Assembly (NCBI GenBank): GCA_963752185.1
Contig: CAVVXK010000002.1
Location: 3,534,001 to 3,598,000, forward strand
Direction: 5' to 3'
DNA from: DASPSM01 sp963752185
GTDB taxonomy: Bacteria > Planctomycetota > Planctomycetia > Planctomycetales > Planctomycetaceae
DNA length: 64,000 nucleotides
Below the pieces are notes generated by a model. It was not told where the DNA came from, searched no databases, and worked only from the letters and a program-made list of their open reading frames with translations. Below are positions 17,301-26,797 of this stretch, piece by piece. Both the position numbers and the translations under genes were made by a program. The number at the start of each line of letters is the position of its first letter. Position 1 is the stretch's first letter.

Positions 17301-18439
17301 AGATCCTCGTTCAGTTCGCCGGCAGTCGCGTAGCGTTTGCGAGGATCCTTCTCCAGGCATTTCAAGCAAATGGTTTGCAAGTCGCGGGGGATTTTCGGGA
17401 CCAGGCGCATGGGCGGAACGGGATCCTGGTGGGCCACCTGCACCAGTGTCTCCATGGCATTGGCCCCCTGAAACGGTGCGCGGCCCGTGAGCAATTCATA
17501 CAGGATGACCCCCAACGAGAAGACGTCGGACGTGGGACCGGCCTCCGCGGCGTGGCCGCTGGCCTGTTCCGGCGCCGCGTACGCCGGCGTACCGAGAATC
17601 GCGCCGGACTGCGTCATCCCCTCGTCAGCCAGGCCGCTGCCGGGCAAGAGCTTGGCGAGTCCGAAATCCGTGATCTTCGGAATCGCGCCTTGAAGCGTCG
17701 CGTTGGCCGAGGGACTCTGCGGTCGCGGACGCGCCGGCCCACTCGCGGATTCGCCTTCCGCATTTTGCAGCAAGATATTCGCTGGTTTGAGATCGCGGTG
17801 CACGACCCCCTGTCGATGGGCGTAGTCGATTGCGGCGGACAACGTGGCAATCAAACGAGCTGCTTCGCTCGCCGGCTGCGGGACGCCCAAAAAAGAAGTG
17901 AGGTTGCCCGCGTCGATCAGCTCCATCGCCAGGTAAAGGAAGTCCCGCTGCTGGCCGACGTCGTACACCCGGACGACGTTGGCGTGCGTGAGCCGGGCAA
18001 TCGCCTCGACCTCGCGGCGAAAGCGCTCGCGCGTTTGCGGCGGCATTTGCGGTCCCGCCGCGATGATCTTGAGCGCGACAAACCGATTCAGGTCGGATCG
18101 TCGCGCGCGATACACGACGCTCGCGGCGCCGCGTCCCAGCTCTTCGAAGATTTCATAGCCGTCCACTTCGGGCTTCGGACCGGCGGGCGCGGGCAGGCGC
18201 TGTTTGAGCTGTCGCAAGAAGGCGTCCGCGTGCGAGGTGCTCTCCACGTCTTTCGTGCGGCCAAGCGCGGACATGAGAGACTCGGCGGAGGGCCCGGGAA
18301 CGCTAGCCGCCAGCGTCTGCAGAGTTTCCTGGCACGCGGCGCAATCCTCGACGTGGGCGAGGATCCTCGCGAGTTCAGGATCGCTCAGCGACTCGCCGAG
18401 CAAGCGTTCGAGCTCGTCCTTCGTCGGGCAGACTGTCAT
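14389..18439 (-). CDS. Transmembrane Ser/Thr kinase fused to WD40 propellers, frameshift
   Basis: About 1,350 residues when one break is bridged. The N-terminus has a zinc-finger-like anti-sigma segment (HVEDCAACQETL). The kinase domain (about 95-380) has GRGAASVVY, VALK, HRDLKPANILL, DFGLAK and PEQ in place of APE. A Leu-rich membrane helix (ALAGLLLLLLLLVIGAL) follows, then a coiled coil, about 14 WD40 blades with a repeated AWSPDG motif (two seven-bladed propellers), and a C-terminal beta domain. The frame breaks in a run of seven T (A on the coding strand) at 17109-17115. GTG 18442 just before ATG 18439 is an alternative start. The ECF sigma gene lies 29 bases upstream, so sensor kinase and sigma factor are probably co-expressed; the kinase may regulate that sigma by phosphorylation or through its zinc finger. 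Confidence 0.9.
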
Positions 18440-18467
18440 CACTGCTCGTTCCTGAGGAACCGCGGCG

Positions 18468-19094
18468 CTATTGCGGATCCAAGCGCGCGAGCTCCTCCCG
18501 CAGCATTCGCTGCACCTTGCTGCGTGCGACGAACAATGTGGCCACCTTCATACCCAGAATCTCCGCCGCTTCCGCTCCCGACCGTCCTTCCAGGGCCAAG
18601 AGGCGAAACGCGTCCCACGTTCGCGGCTCGACCCGCAGTTGCACGCGAGCGGCCGCCTCCTTCAAAAGTTCCTCATCCCCCGCCGCGGCAACCCATTTTT
18701 CCAGGTCGTCACGGGCCTCGACGCTCGACAGGCGCACCCGGGCCCCGTCACCTCCGCTCCCCTGCCCCGGCTTTCTCTGCCGGGCGAGGTAATCTTGCCA
18801 GGTGTGGTGGCTCACCGTCTTGAGCCACGCGTGAAAGCTCCCTTCTGGGTCGTAACGAAAGTCCTGCATCCGCGACGACAGCTTGAGAAAAACCTCCTGC
18901 GTCACGTCCTCCGCGTCCGCTTCCTGGAGCCCCCAGTTCCGGCACCAAACGTAGATTTTCGACCCATACCACTCGACGAACTCGGACCAGGCGCCCGAAT
19001 CCGAGGGGATCAAACGCAGTCTTCCCAAAAGCGTCAAACGCGTTTTGGGGGCGTCGCCCGCATTGGAAGTCCCGCCGTTACTGTTACTGCTCAC
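18468..19094 (-). CDS. ECF RNA polymerase sigma factor (planctomycete kinase-linked type)
   Basis: A 208-residue ECF sigma factor. Region 2 includes SGAWSEFVEWYGSKIYVWCRNW, DAEDVTQEVFLKLSSRM and GSFHAWLKTVSHHTWQDYLARQ; region 4 is EPRTWDAFRLLALEGRSGAEAA followed by ILGMKVATLFVARSKVQRML. The W-C-R-N-W-G-L and FHAWLKTVTHHAW-like signatures are those of ECF groups found mainly in planctomycetes next to kinase-WD40 receptors, and that is the gene directly downstream. The kinase start is 29 bases after this stop. Promoter choice and signal are unknown. Confidence 0.9.
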   Translation of the reverse strand: MSSNSNGGTSNAGDAPKTRLTLLGRLRLIPSDSGAWSEFVEWYGSKIYVWCRNWGLQEADAEDVTQEVFLKLSSRMQDFRYDPEGSFHAWLKTVSHHTWQDYLARQRKPGQGSGGDGARVRLSSVEARDDLEKWVAAAGDEELLKEAAARVQLRVEPRTWDAFRLLALEGRSGAEAAEILGMKVATLFVARSKVQRMLREELARLDPQ

Positions 19095-19465
19095 AGCACG
19101 TCGACCTAACGCCTGCGGAGAGAAAATTCTGGAAATGACGTGCCGTCGCGGCAGTCAACAAGTCCGATTTTTACCGTTAGGTATCACCCGATTCCGGCGT
19201 AACTTGGGCGAGACATCTTTGGTCGCGAGTCGCGTGCAATGCCCGTAGCCGAGCAACGTTTCCGCTTCGTGGGACGCCATTGTACCGGCTCGTGTCGACC
19301 GAGGCTCATCGGAATGCCGTCCTCGTCCGAAAAATCTAATGTCCCGGCCTTCCCCTTAGAAAGGCAACCCAGCCAGCGGACGCACAGCATCTTAACGAAA
19401 CGGATACTGTGCGTGGACGCATTGACCCCGATCGGCGGGCCTCGCCCCAAGGAGTCGACTAAGCC
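19095..19465. other. Divergent intergenic region, no gene seen
   Basis: A 371-base gap between the ECF gene (minus) and the response-regulator gene (plus). No supported reading frame, clear hairpin or recognisable sigma-54 site; it must hold promoters for both directions. Confidence 0.4.
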
Positions 19466-20977
19466 ATGAACCATCTGCTGCTCATCGACGACGACCCAAC
19501 TCCGATTCTCGCGCAAGTTCGGCAAGCCTTCCTTGACGAGGTCACGCGCATCGCGCTGGCTGCTTCCGGCGCGGCCGGGCTCGCGCAAGTTCGCGACGAT
19601 CCGCCGGACGTGGTCCTTCTGAGCTTGCGGCTCCCGGATCAGAGCGGCTTGGATGTTTATCAGGAAATTCGTCAAATCGACGAGCGCATCCCCGTGATTT
19701 TCGTGACCGGAAACGTCGAAGCGTCTGCGGCGATCGAGGCGATGAAGCAAGGCGCCTTTGACTGCCTTCTCAAGCCGACCGATCCGGACCATTTGGGACG
19801 AGTCCTCGGCGAAGCACTGGAAATGTCGCGGGGTGTGCGCGGCGCGGCCGCGGTCGCCCAGGCGGGCGGCTCTGGGGAAGCGGACGGGCTGATGATCGGC
19901 AGCAGCAAGGCGATGCAGCAGGTGTATAAGCAAATTGGACTGGTGGCCGGGCACGACTTTCCCGTGCTGATCACGGGCGAGACCGGGACGGGAAAAGAAC
20001 TCGTCGCGCGGGCCATCCACCAGCATTCGAATCGGGCCGAGCACTCGCTCGTCGCGATCAATGCCGCCGCCATCCCCGAAACGCTGCTCGAATCGGAGCT
20101 CTTCGGACACGAGAAAGGGGCCTTCACCGGCGCGGCCGGGCGGCGGCTCGGAAAATTTGAGGAATGCGACGGAGGCACCTTGTTCCTGGACGAAATTGGC
20201 GACATGTCCTTGGGCTCACAGGCGAAAATCCTCCGCGTGCTTCAGGAGCAGGCCTTCGAGCGCGTCGGGAGCAATCAAACCGTGCACACGAACGTCCGCA
20301 TCATCGCCGCCACGAACCGCGATCTGGCTGCCTGGTCGGCCCAAGGCAACTTTCGGCCCGACTTGTATTACCGGCTGAGCGTCTTCCCCATCCGCCTTCC
20401 GCCGCTGCGTGAGCGAATCGAAGACCTTCCGGCACTCGTCCAGCACTATCTTCGCCGATTCAGTCTCGAGTTCGGGCGCAGCGTCCATAACATCGCCCCC
20501 GACGCGCTCGAGTGCTTGCGGAACCATTCCTGGCCCGGCAACATCCGCGAACTGCAGAGCGTGCTCAAGCAGGCCCTGCTTCAATCGACCGGTTCCCTTT
20601 TGCTGCGGAGATCGTTGCCGGAGTTTTTCAATCGCCCGTCTGAACGGCCGCAAAAGTCGTCGGCGAGCGAATTCTGCCTCGACGAATTCCTCCGCGGCCG
20701 ACTGCGGTCCGACGCCAGCGACCTGTATGCCCAAACGCATCAACAAATCGACCGGCTGCTGTTGACTCAAGTTTTGACGTACTCACGCGGCAACATTCGT
20801 CAGGGCGCGCGACTCTTGGGAATCGCCCGCCAGACGCTGCGACTCAAACTTCGCGAGGCGGGACTTCAGGTCGGCCGCTCCATCAACGAAGAAGAAAAGG
20901 ACTGGTCCGTCCGCGGAATCAACCGACTTCGCCGAGATTCCGCCGAGCCTCAACCGGTCGAATTGGGCAGCTTCTGA
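19466..20977 (+). CDS. Sigma-54 response regulator (NtrC family), receiver Asp replaced
   Basis: A 503-residue NtrC-type regulator. The receiver domain spans residues 1-120 (LLLIDDDPTPILAQ; IPVIFVTGN; the Lys in LLKPTDPDH). The phospho-acceptor position reads VVLLSLRLPDQSG, so residue 53 is Ser where Asp is normal. The AAA+ domain has GETGTGKE, GAFTGA and LFLDEIGDM. The Fis-type helix-turn-helix (NIRQGARLLGIARQTLRLKLREAGL) is followed by a charged tail. Without Asp53 classical phosphorylation by a histidine kinase should not occur, and no kinase gene is adjacent. It may be constitutive, controlled by level, or by a ligand or other modification. It is convergent with the DUF1501 gene, 32 bases apart. 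Confidence 0.9.
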   Translation: MNHLLLIDDDPTPILAQVRQAFLDEVTRIALAASGAAGLAQVRDDPPDVVLLSLRLPDQSGLDVYQEIRQIDERIPVIFVTGNVEASAAIEAMKQGAFDCLLKPTDPDHLGRVLGEALEMSRGVRGAAAVAQAGGSGEADGLMIGSSKAMQQVYKQIGLVAGHDFPVLITGETGTGKELVARAIHQHSNRAEHSLVAINAAAIPETLLESELFGHEKGAFTGAAGRRLGKFEECDGGTLFLDEIGDMSLGSQAKILRVLQEQAFERVGSNQTVHTNVRIIAATNRDLAAWSAQGNFRPDLYYRLSVFPIRLPPLRERIEDLPALVQHYLRRFSLEFGRSVHNIAPDALECLRNHSWPGNIRELQSVLKQALLQSTGSLLLRRSLPEFFNRPSERPQKSSASEFCLDEFLRGRLRSDASDLYAQTHQQIDRLLLTQVLTYSRGNIRQGARLLGIARQTLRLKLREAGLQVGRSINEEEKDWSVRGINRLRRDSAEPQPVELGSF

Positions 20978-21009
20978 TCGTCGAAAGCCCGGAACTGACG
21001 GGTGGCGTG

Positions 21010-22432
21010 TCAACCAAATAGTTCGATGACCGGCGATCCCGGGCAATACACGACGGGCCGCCCCTGCGGATCGGCAAGCGTCAGATCGTTCGACACGCCG
21101 AGGCAATGATTGACCGTCGCCACCAGATCGACCGGATGAACGGCGTTCGACGCCGGATAGGCGGCGCTGCGATCCGATAATCCGTAGACCTGCCCGCCGC
21201 GAATGCCGCCGCCGGCCAGCACCGACGTGAAACAGTTCGGCCAATGATCGCGCCCGTCGCGACCCGCGCCGGCGTCGCTGTTGCGCTGGCCGACGCGCGG
21301 GGTGCGGCCGAATTCGCCCGTCCAGACGACGAGCGTCTCGTCCAACATCCGCCGGTCCGCCAGGTCGTCCAAGAGCGTCGAAAACGCCTGATCGGCGGCG
21401 GGCATGAGCCGCGTTTTCAGATCTTTGAAGTTGCGGCTATGCGTGTCCCAATAGACGGAAACGTTCTTAATTCCGTCGCTCGGCCAAAACACCGTCACGA
21501 GCGGCACGCCTCGCTCGACAAGCCGACGGGCTTGCAGCACCGACTGCCCGTGCGGATTGCGGCCGTACCGATCGCGGAGTGCGGCGGGCTCCTGCGAAAG
21601 GTCGAACGCTCCACTGCCGGTTGACGAATGCAAGAGTTCAAACGCCCGATTGTAATACGTATCGAGGGCCCCAACTGTCGCCGCCCGCTCCATCGCGCGA
21701 CGCTGTTGATCGACGTGGGCCAATAAGTGCTTGCGATCTTCGAGCCGCCGCGCGGAAATCTCGGCCGGCAGTGAGAAATCGCCGACGCGATAGTCGCTGC
21801 GGCTCGGATCGGCGTCGATCACCAGTGGATCGAAGTTCTGCCCCAGCCAGCCGGCGGTCTGGCCGTGGCTCTCCTCGACGAACCGCGGCACGTCGTTTTG
21901 CAGCTTCGGCCGCATCGTCACGTAAGGCGGTAGCGGCCCATGACCGCGACCAAGTTTGGCGAGGACCGATCCCATCGAAGGCCAGTCGTGCCGCAGCTCG
22001 GCACTTAGCGGCGGCGAGGGCTGGCCCGTGAGCAAATAATGCGTGGCCGTCGTGTGATTCACGTCGCCGTGCGTCATCGACCGCACGATGGCCAACTTGT
22101 CCGTCCGCCGCGAGAGAAGCGGAAAATGCTCGCCGATGTCGATCCCTGGGACCGCAGTCGCAATCGGCCGGAACTCGCCGCGAACCTCCACCGGCGCCTC
22201 GGGCTTCAAGTCCCAAGTATCCTGATGCGCCGGCCCACCCCACATGAACAGCAGGATGCACGACTTCGCCCGCCCGAACGATTCACCCGGTGCCGCGGGT
22301 TTAGCAGCAGCCGCATCGCGGCCAAACAACAGCCGCGGCATCGACATCCCGAACAGACTCAGCGCCCCCGCGCAGCACATCCCGCCGCGTCTGGCGACCA
22401 AGCAACCGACAATCGGAACAGGCAGGCGACAT
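21010..22432 (-). CDS. DUF1501 Tat-exported protein, frameshift
   Basis: About 473 residues with one break bridged. The true start is ATG 22432 (MSPACSDCRLLGRQTRRDVLRGG), a Tat-type leader. The frame fails in five G (coding strand) at 22365-22369, and one more G gives TRRDVLRGGALSLFGMSMPRL. The body is the sulfatase-like DUF1501 fold: ILLFMWGGPAHQDTWDLKP, IVRSMTHGDVNHTTATHYLLTG, WDTHSRNF, VVWTGEFGRTPR and RDHWPNCFTSVLAGGGIRGG. The Asp/His residues in WGGPAHQDTWD, EFGRTP and GRDHW are family signatures. DUF1501 proteins are abundant in planctomycetes, usually next to DUF1549/DUF1553 cytochrome-like partners; none is present here. Biochemical role unknown. Confidence 0.9.
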
Positions 22433-22737
22433 CAGCGAACCGTAGGGCACGCTGCTGGCGTGCCATGCAATTGGGACGATTCCGCGGACGGAAATGGCAA
22501 GCTGGCAGCTCGCCCTACGACGTATTATCCGGCCGGCCTCGGAGGCTGTAAATATCGCCTCGCATGCAGAGCCGCGCACGGAGTAAGTGGGTATCGCGAT
22601 TTGGCCACCAAACGCGAAGACCGCTTACTATCGTGCGCGGCTCATGTGACTCTTCTCTCCGCCCTCCCCTTCACTCGCGTCTCCGAACGCCGACGGGTAC
22701 GCTGAATCCATCCAGCCAATTCATCGAAGGAGCCGTC

Positions 22738-24495
22738 ATGCAGCGTCTCACCCCGGGCAAGCGATTGGTTCTGATCGCGGGATTTTTCTGCGGGAGCTTT
22801 CTGATGCACGACGACGCGGCACACGGCCAGGCGCGGCAAGTCGCCGAATATGATCGGCCCGCGAAAATCCGGCATCAGAGCCGCTCAGCCGTGATCGCCA
22901 AGCACGGCATCGTTTGCACCAGCCAGCCGCTCGCGGCGCAAGTTGGCCTCGACGTGCTTAAAGCGGGCGGCACGGCGGCTGATGCGGCGATTGCCGCCGA
23001 CGCCATGATGGGACTCGTCGAGCCGATGAGCTGCGGGATCGGCGGCGATCTGTTCGTCATCTATTGGGACAACGAGACGCAAAAACTCTACGGCCTCAAC
23101 GCCAGTGGCCGCAGTCCCTACGCCCTCAATCGCGACGTGCTGACGCAAAAGGGACTCAAATTCATTCCCGGCGAAGGCGTGCTGTCGTGGTCGGTTCCCG
23201 GATGCGTCGATGGTTGGGAGCAGTTGCGATCGCGGTTCGGCACGATGAAGCTCTCGCAGCTTCTGGCCCCGGCGATTCAGTATGCCGACGAAGGCTTCCC
23301 GGTGAGCGAGATCATCGCCGGCTATTGGAAGATGGGCGAACGCATCGCGCCCCACTATCCCGAGACGGCGGCCACGTATTATCCCAACGGCCGGGCGCCG
23401 CGGACGGGCGAGCTGTTTCGCAACGAAAATCTGGCTCACAGTCTGCGGCTGATCGCCGAGGGGGGACGCGACGCCTATTATCGCGGACCAATCGCCGAGC
23501 AGATCGTCGATTTCAGCCAATCGCACGGCGGCTATTTCAGCAAGAGAGACTTCGAGGACCACACGTCCGATTGGGTCGAGCCGGTCTCGACCAACTATCG
23601 CGGCTACGACGTGTGGGAATTGCCGCCCAACGGCCAGGGGATCGCCGCCCTCGAGATCCTCAACATTCTCGAAGGTTACGATGTCGCCAAGATGGGCCGG
23701 CACAGCCCCGATTACACGCATCTGTTCATCGAGGCCAAAAAACTCGCCTACGCCGACCGGGCCAAATACTACGCCGACCCGGCCTTCGCCAAGATGCCCA
23801 TCGCCGAGTTGATCTCGAAGGATTACGCCAAAAAACAGCGGAAACGGATCGACATGCAGCACGCGGCCAACTCGGTCGAGCCGGGCGATCCGCTGATCGC
23901 CAAAGGCGGCGACACGATTTATCTGTGCGTCGTCGACAAGGACCGCAACTGCTGCTCGTTCATTCAGAGCAACTTCGCCGGCTTCGGATCACGCGTCGTG
24001 CCGGGCAACGTGGGTTTCGTGATGCAAAATCGCGGCTCGCAATTTTCGCTCGACCCGAAATACCTCAACACTCTCGAACCGCACAAGCGGCCCTTCCACA
24101 CGATCATCCCGGCGATGGTCACGAAGGACGGCAAGCCGTGGCTCTGCTTCGGCCTGATGGGGGGCGACATGCAGCCGCAGGGACACGTGCAGGTGCTGGT
24201 CAACATGATCGACTTCGGCCTGAACGTGCAGGCGGCCGGCGACGAGGGCCGCGTGCGGCACGACGGGTCGCAAACGCCGACCGGCCGGCCGATGGATGCG
24301 AACGGCGGCAAGGTCGCCGTCGAATCGAGCATTCCGGGCTCGACCATCGACGAACTCGAACGCCGCGGCCACCACATCATGCACGAAGGCGGCGACGGCT
24401 TCGGCGGCTACCAGGCCATCTGGATCGACCAGGAACACGGCACGATTCAGGGGGCGACCGAGCCGCGGAAGGACGGAGCGGCGGTCGGCTACTGA
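22738..24495 (+). CDS. Exported gamma-glutamyltransferase family protein
   Basis: A 585-residue member of the Ntn-hydrolase gamma-glutamyltransferase family. ATG 22738 has AAGGAG upstream and opens a signal peptide (LVLIAGFFCGSFLMHDDAAHGQ). Signatures include LAAQVGLDVLKAGGTAADAAI, SCGIGGDLFVIYWD and the self-cleavage region KGGDTIYLCVVDKDRN, where Thr393 is the expected nucleophile after cleavage before it. The C-terminal DEGRVRHDGSQ and VAVESSIP segments also fit. The D-T-I-Y form, unlike the usual T-T-H, places it with the YwrD-like bacterial branch, whose substrates are less certain than glutathione. It would act in the periplasm on gamma-glutamyl compounds. Upstream reading is low-complexity and rejected. 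Confidence 0.92.
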   Translation: MQRLTPGKRLVLIAGFFCGSFLMHDDAAHGQARQVAEYDRPAKIRHQSRSAVIAKHGIVCTSQPLAAQVGLDVLKAGGTAADAAIAADAMMGLVEPMSCGIGGDLFVIYWDNETQKLYGLNASGRSPYALNRDVLTQKGLKFIPGEGVLSWSVPGCVDGWEQLRSRFGTMKLSQLLAPAIQYADEGFPVSEIIAGYWKMGERIAPHYPETAATYYPNGRAPRTGELFRNENLAHSLRLIAEGGRDAYYRGPIAEQIVDFSQSHGGYFSKRDFEDHTSDWVEPVSTNYRGYDVWELPPNGQGIAALEILNILEGYDVAKMGRHSPDYTHLFIEAKKLAYADRAKYYADPAFAKMPIAELISKDYAKKQRKRIDMQHAANSVEPGDPLIAKGGDTIYLCVVDKDRNCCSFIQSNFAGFGSRVVPGNVGFVMQNRGSQFSLDPKYLNTLEPHKRPFHTIIPAMVTKDGKPWLCFGLMGGDMQPQGHVQVLVNMIDFGLNVQAAGDEGRVRHDGSQTPTGRPMDANGGKVAVESSIPGSTIDELERRGHHIMHEGGDGFGGYQAIWIDQEHGTIQGATEPRKDGAAVGY

Positions 24496-24550
24496 CGACC
24501 GAATCGTCGCGACGCAGTTCAAACGCTCTCGGGCATGGAAGGGCGCGAGG

Positions 24551-26320
24551 ATGAAACGAGCGAGGCCATCCCTGCGATGCTGGCGCGGGTTGGGACTTAG
24601 CCTGGCGCTGCTGATTCCCACCAACGTTTTGCCGACACGCGTTTTCGCTGCCGAACCGCGCGGCGAGAACCTTGCCAGAGACGTGCTCAAGGAGGCTTAC
24701 GAGCTTGGCTCGCGATACAAAGTGCTTCCGATCAGTTTTTTCTGGCGCGACGAAATCAGAAGGATTGAACAGTCCTATCTAAAAGCCGGCGAGATCGATG
24801 CCGTTCTGGAAACGTTGAAGTTCGATCGAAATTTCGATATCAACCCGATCGATTTTGACTTGGCGATCGCGCTTGCGCGGAGCGGTCGGCGGAAAGAAGC
24901 CGAAGAATGGATGCGCAAGGCCGATCAGGGCTGCTGCTGCGGTGATCCCGTCGAATATCGCAAAACGCTCGACGATCAATTGCGCGTCGGCTATCTGCAG
25001 CACGAGATCGCTACCGGCAATCTGCCCGCCGCCGGCAAGGTGCAGCGCGAAATCACGACGACTTTTGAACGACCGATCGCGGCCCGAGAGCTCGCGGTGG
25101 CGTACGCGAAAGCCGGAGACCGCGCGACAAGCAAACGGCTGTTCCGCGAGGCACTCGACAACAGCCTCACGATTCCGATCAAGAAACCGGCGGCTGCCGG
25201 CGAATTGTATTCCGATGGTTGGTCGCGCACGCATGCCTTGTGGGAAATTTGCGATGCGCAGCTCGCCGTCCATGACACGGAGGGCGCGGCCGAGACGGCG
25301 CGCGCACTCGTCAAAGCGGCTCAATCCATACGACACGGCCTCTCCCGAATGCAGTCGCTCCACCAGGCGGCACGGCGATTAGCCTTGCTCGGTGATCGCA
25401 ACGCGGCACAGCGCCTCTTCGTTGAAGCCACCGAGTGCCGCGATGCCGTTAAGCCACCGATCCCCTACGCGGATGCGAATAAGGCGCACGAACTCGGCCT
25501 GATTGCCAGATCACAGGCGGAACTCGGCTTTAGCGAAGACGCCTTGAAAACGGCCCAGATGATCCCGGCCGAAGAGTGGTATCGTCCTCAAGCGATTGGC
25601 GACATCGCGGTTGCCATTGCCAAAAGCAGGAAAATCGACCGCGCCCAACAGGTCGCGCTTTCGATCAAGGATCCTCTCGAACGCCACTTTCGTGACGAAG
25701 CGCTCACATCGATCTTGAGTAGGCAAATCGATCTGCGGGACCTCAAAGGCGCCTTGGCAACCGCCAGCAAGATCGACGACCCGCTGGACCAGGCAGTCGC
25801 TCGACTCAACGTGGCGATTGAATTCGCGATCCTCGGAGATCGACAGTCCGCGACGACCACAGCGGCCCAGACTCGGCTCGTGGAACAGAGTCGGCTTATT
25901 AAGCGGCCAAAGATCGCGTTCGATTATCAGGCGCCCCGCACCTGGGGAGTGATTTACGACGAAGAACCCGCCGGCGGCCTCTCGGGGTACTTTGCGTCAA
26001 TTCGACGAACCTCCAAGCTCGCAAGCACTGCCTTTAAACTGTCGCATCTTCTCCAACTCCGCTACGCGGAATCTTTCGCCAAGTTGCTGGCGGATTGTCA
26101 TCCCGAGACCGTCGTTGCCGTCGCCCGGGAGCAAACCGCGCTCGGCCGAGCGCAAGACGCCCTTGCCTGGGCACGGGAGATTGGAACTTTAAAGCTGAAG
26201 GGCCCGAAGGATCCCAACTCTCTTGGAACTGGAGCAGACCTGCGGATCGCGGCTTTGCTCGGCATCGCGGAGGGCATCCTGCAACGCGAAGGCAAATTGC
26301 AGCCGTCGCTCTACGAATGA
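24551..26320 (+). CDS. Exported helical-repeat (TPR/HEAT-like) protein
   Basis: A 589-residue protein starting at ATG 24551, with AAGG eight or so bases upstream and a signal peptide (LSLALLIPTNVLPTRVFAAEP). The rest is all-alpha: repeating pairs of helices such as ARELAVAYAKAGDRATSKRLF, IARSQAELGFSEDALKTAQM and AVAIAKSRKIDRAQQVAL resemble degenerate TPR or Sel1 units. A CCCGD patch lies near residue 133. No catalytic motif is visible. It follows the gamma-glutamyltransferase by 55 bases and may be co-transcribed. Exported helical-repeat proteins of this kind in planctomycetes are uncharacterised; I do not assign a function. Confidence 0.75.
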   Translation: MKRARPSLRCWRGLGLSLALLIPTNVLPTRVFAAEPRGENLARDVLKEAYELGSRYKVLPISFFWRDEIRRIEQSYLKAGEIDAVLETLKFDRNFDINPIDFDLAIALARSGRRKEAEEWMRKADQGCCCGDPVEYRKTLDDQLRVGYLQHEIATGNLPAAGKVQREITTTFERPIAARELAVAYAKAGDRATSKRLFREALDNSLTIPIKKPAAAGELYSDGWSRTHALWEICDAQLAVHDTEGAAETARALVKAAQSIRHGLSRMQSLHQAARRLALLGDRNAAQRLFVEATECRDAVKPPIPYADANKAHELGLIARSQAELGFSEDALKTAQMIPAEEWYRPQAIGDIAVAIAKSRKIDRAQQVALSIKDPLERHFRDEALTSILSRQIDLRDLKGALATASKIDDPLDQAVARLNVAIEFAILGDRQSATTTAAQTRLVEQSRLIKRPKIAFDYQAPRTWGVIYDEEPAGGLSGYFASIRRTSKLASTAFKLSHLLQLRYAESFAKLLADCHPETVVAVAREQTALGRAQDALAWAREIGTLKLKGPKDPNSLGTGADLRIAALLGIAEGILQREGKLQPSLYE

Positions 26321-26357
26321 CGGGACGGCGGGTCGCGCCTGTTGGGCAATCCGTGGC

Positions 26358-26654
26358 TTACATGAGAGACGCCGTAACAACGCACGCGCCAAAGACAATT
26401 TCTAATGCGTTAAGTCCGAGCGAGATCAAGCTGATGATCAAGCAAACGGAACTCGGCTGAGACTTGGCGGTCACTGTGTAGTTAAGAATCCCACCGAGTG
26501 CCGCCACAGCGCTTGTGACAAACGTCGCGACGAAAAGTGGCGTCAGCGCGGAACTGAATCCCAGCCGCGGATTGAGAAAGAGCAAGAGCGAGAAAATGAT
26601 ATTCGCCGCCATCGGAGTGATTAGCAAATAGCAGATCCTTTGCTGGCGAGTCAT
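26358..26654 (-). CDS. Small membrane protein, three predicted helices
   Basis: A 98-residue hydrophobic protein. Three membrane segments are plausible: CYLLITPMAANIIFSLLLFL, TPLFVATFVTSAVAALGGIL and VCLIISLISLGLNALEIVF. ATG 26654 is preferred over the GTG two codons earlier; no good ribosome site is visible for either. It lies between two plus-strand genes on the other strand. I do not recognise the family. The hydrophobic pattern and in-frame length argue for a real gene, but evidence is modest. Confidence 0.5.
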   Translation of the reverse strand: MTRQQRICYLLITPMAANIIFSLLLFLNPRLGFSSALTPLFVATFVTSAVAALGGILNYTVTAKSQPSSVCLIISLISLGLNALEIVFGACVVTASLM

Positions 26655-26797
26655 GGGCACAGTTTATCGACTTCAGACCAACCAAGCGTGGTCCGGTGAT
26701 CACCGCAACCAGCATGGCAAGACTGTTTGCCTGGCGGGCCATCGGCTATAACGGCGTTTTCAAACCGAAGCGTCATTCGCCGCGTAGATGAGTCCGC

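Noticed and set aside
22440..22480. Sigma-54-like promoter near TGGCGTGCCATGCA
   Set aside because: The -12 element and spacing do not match the consensus well enough.
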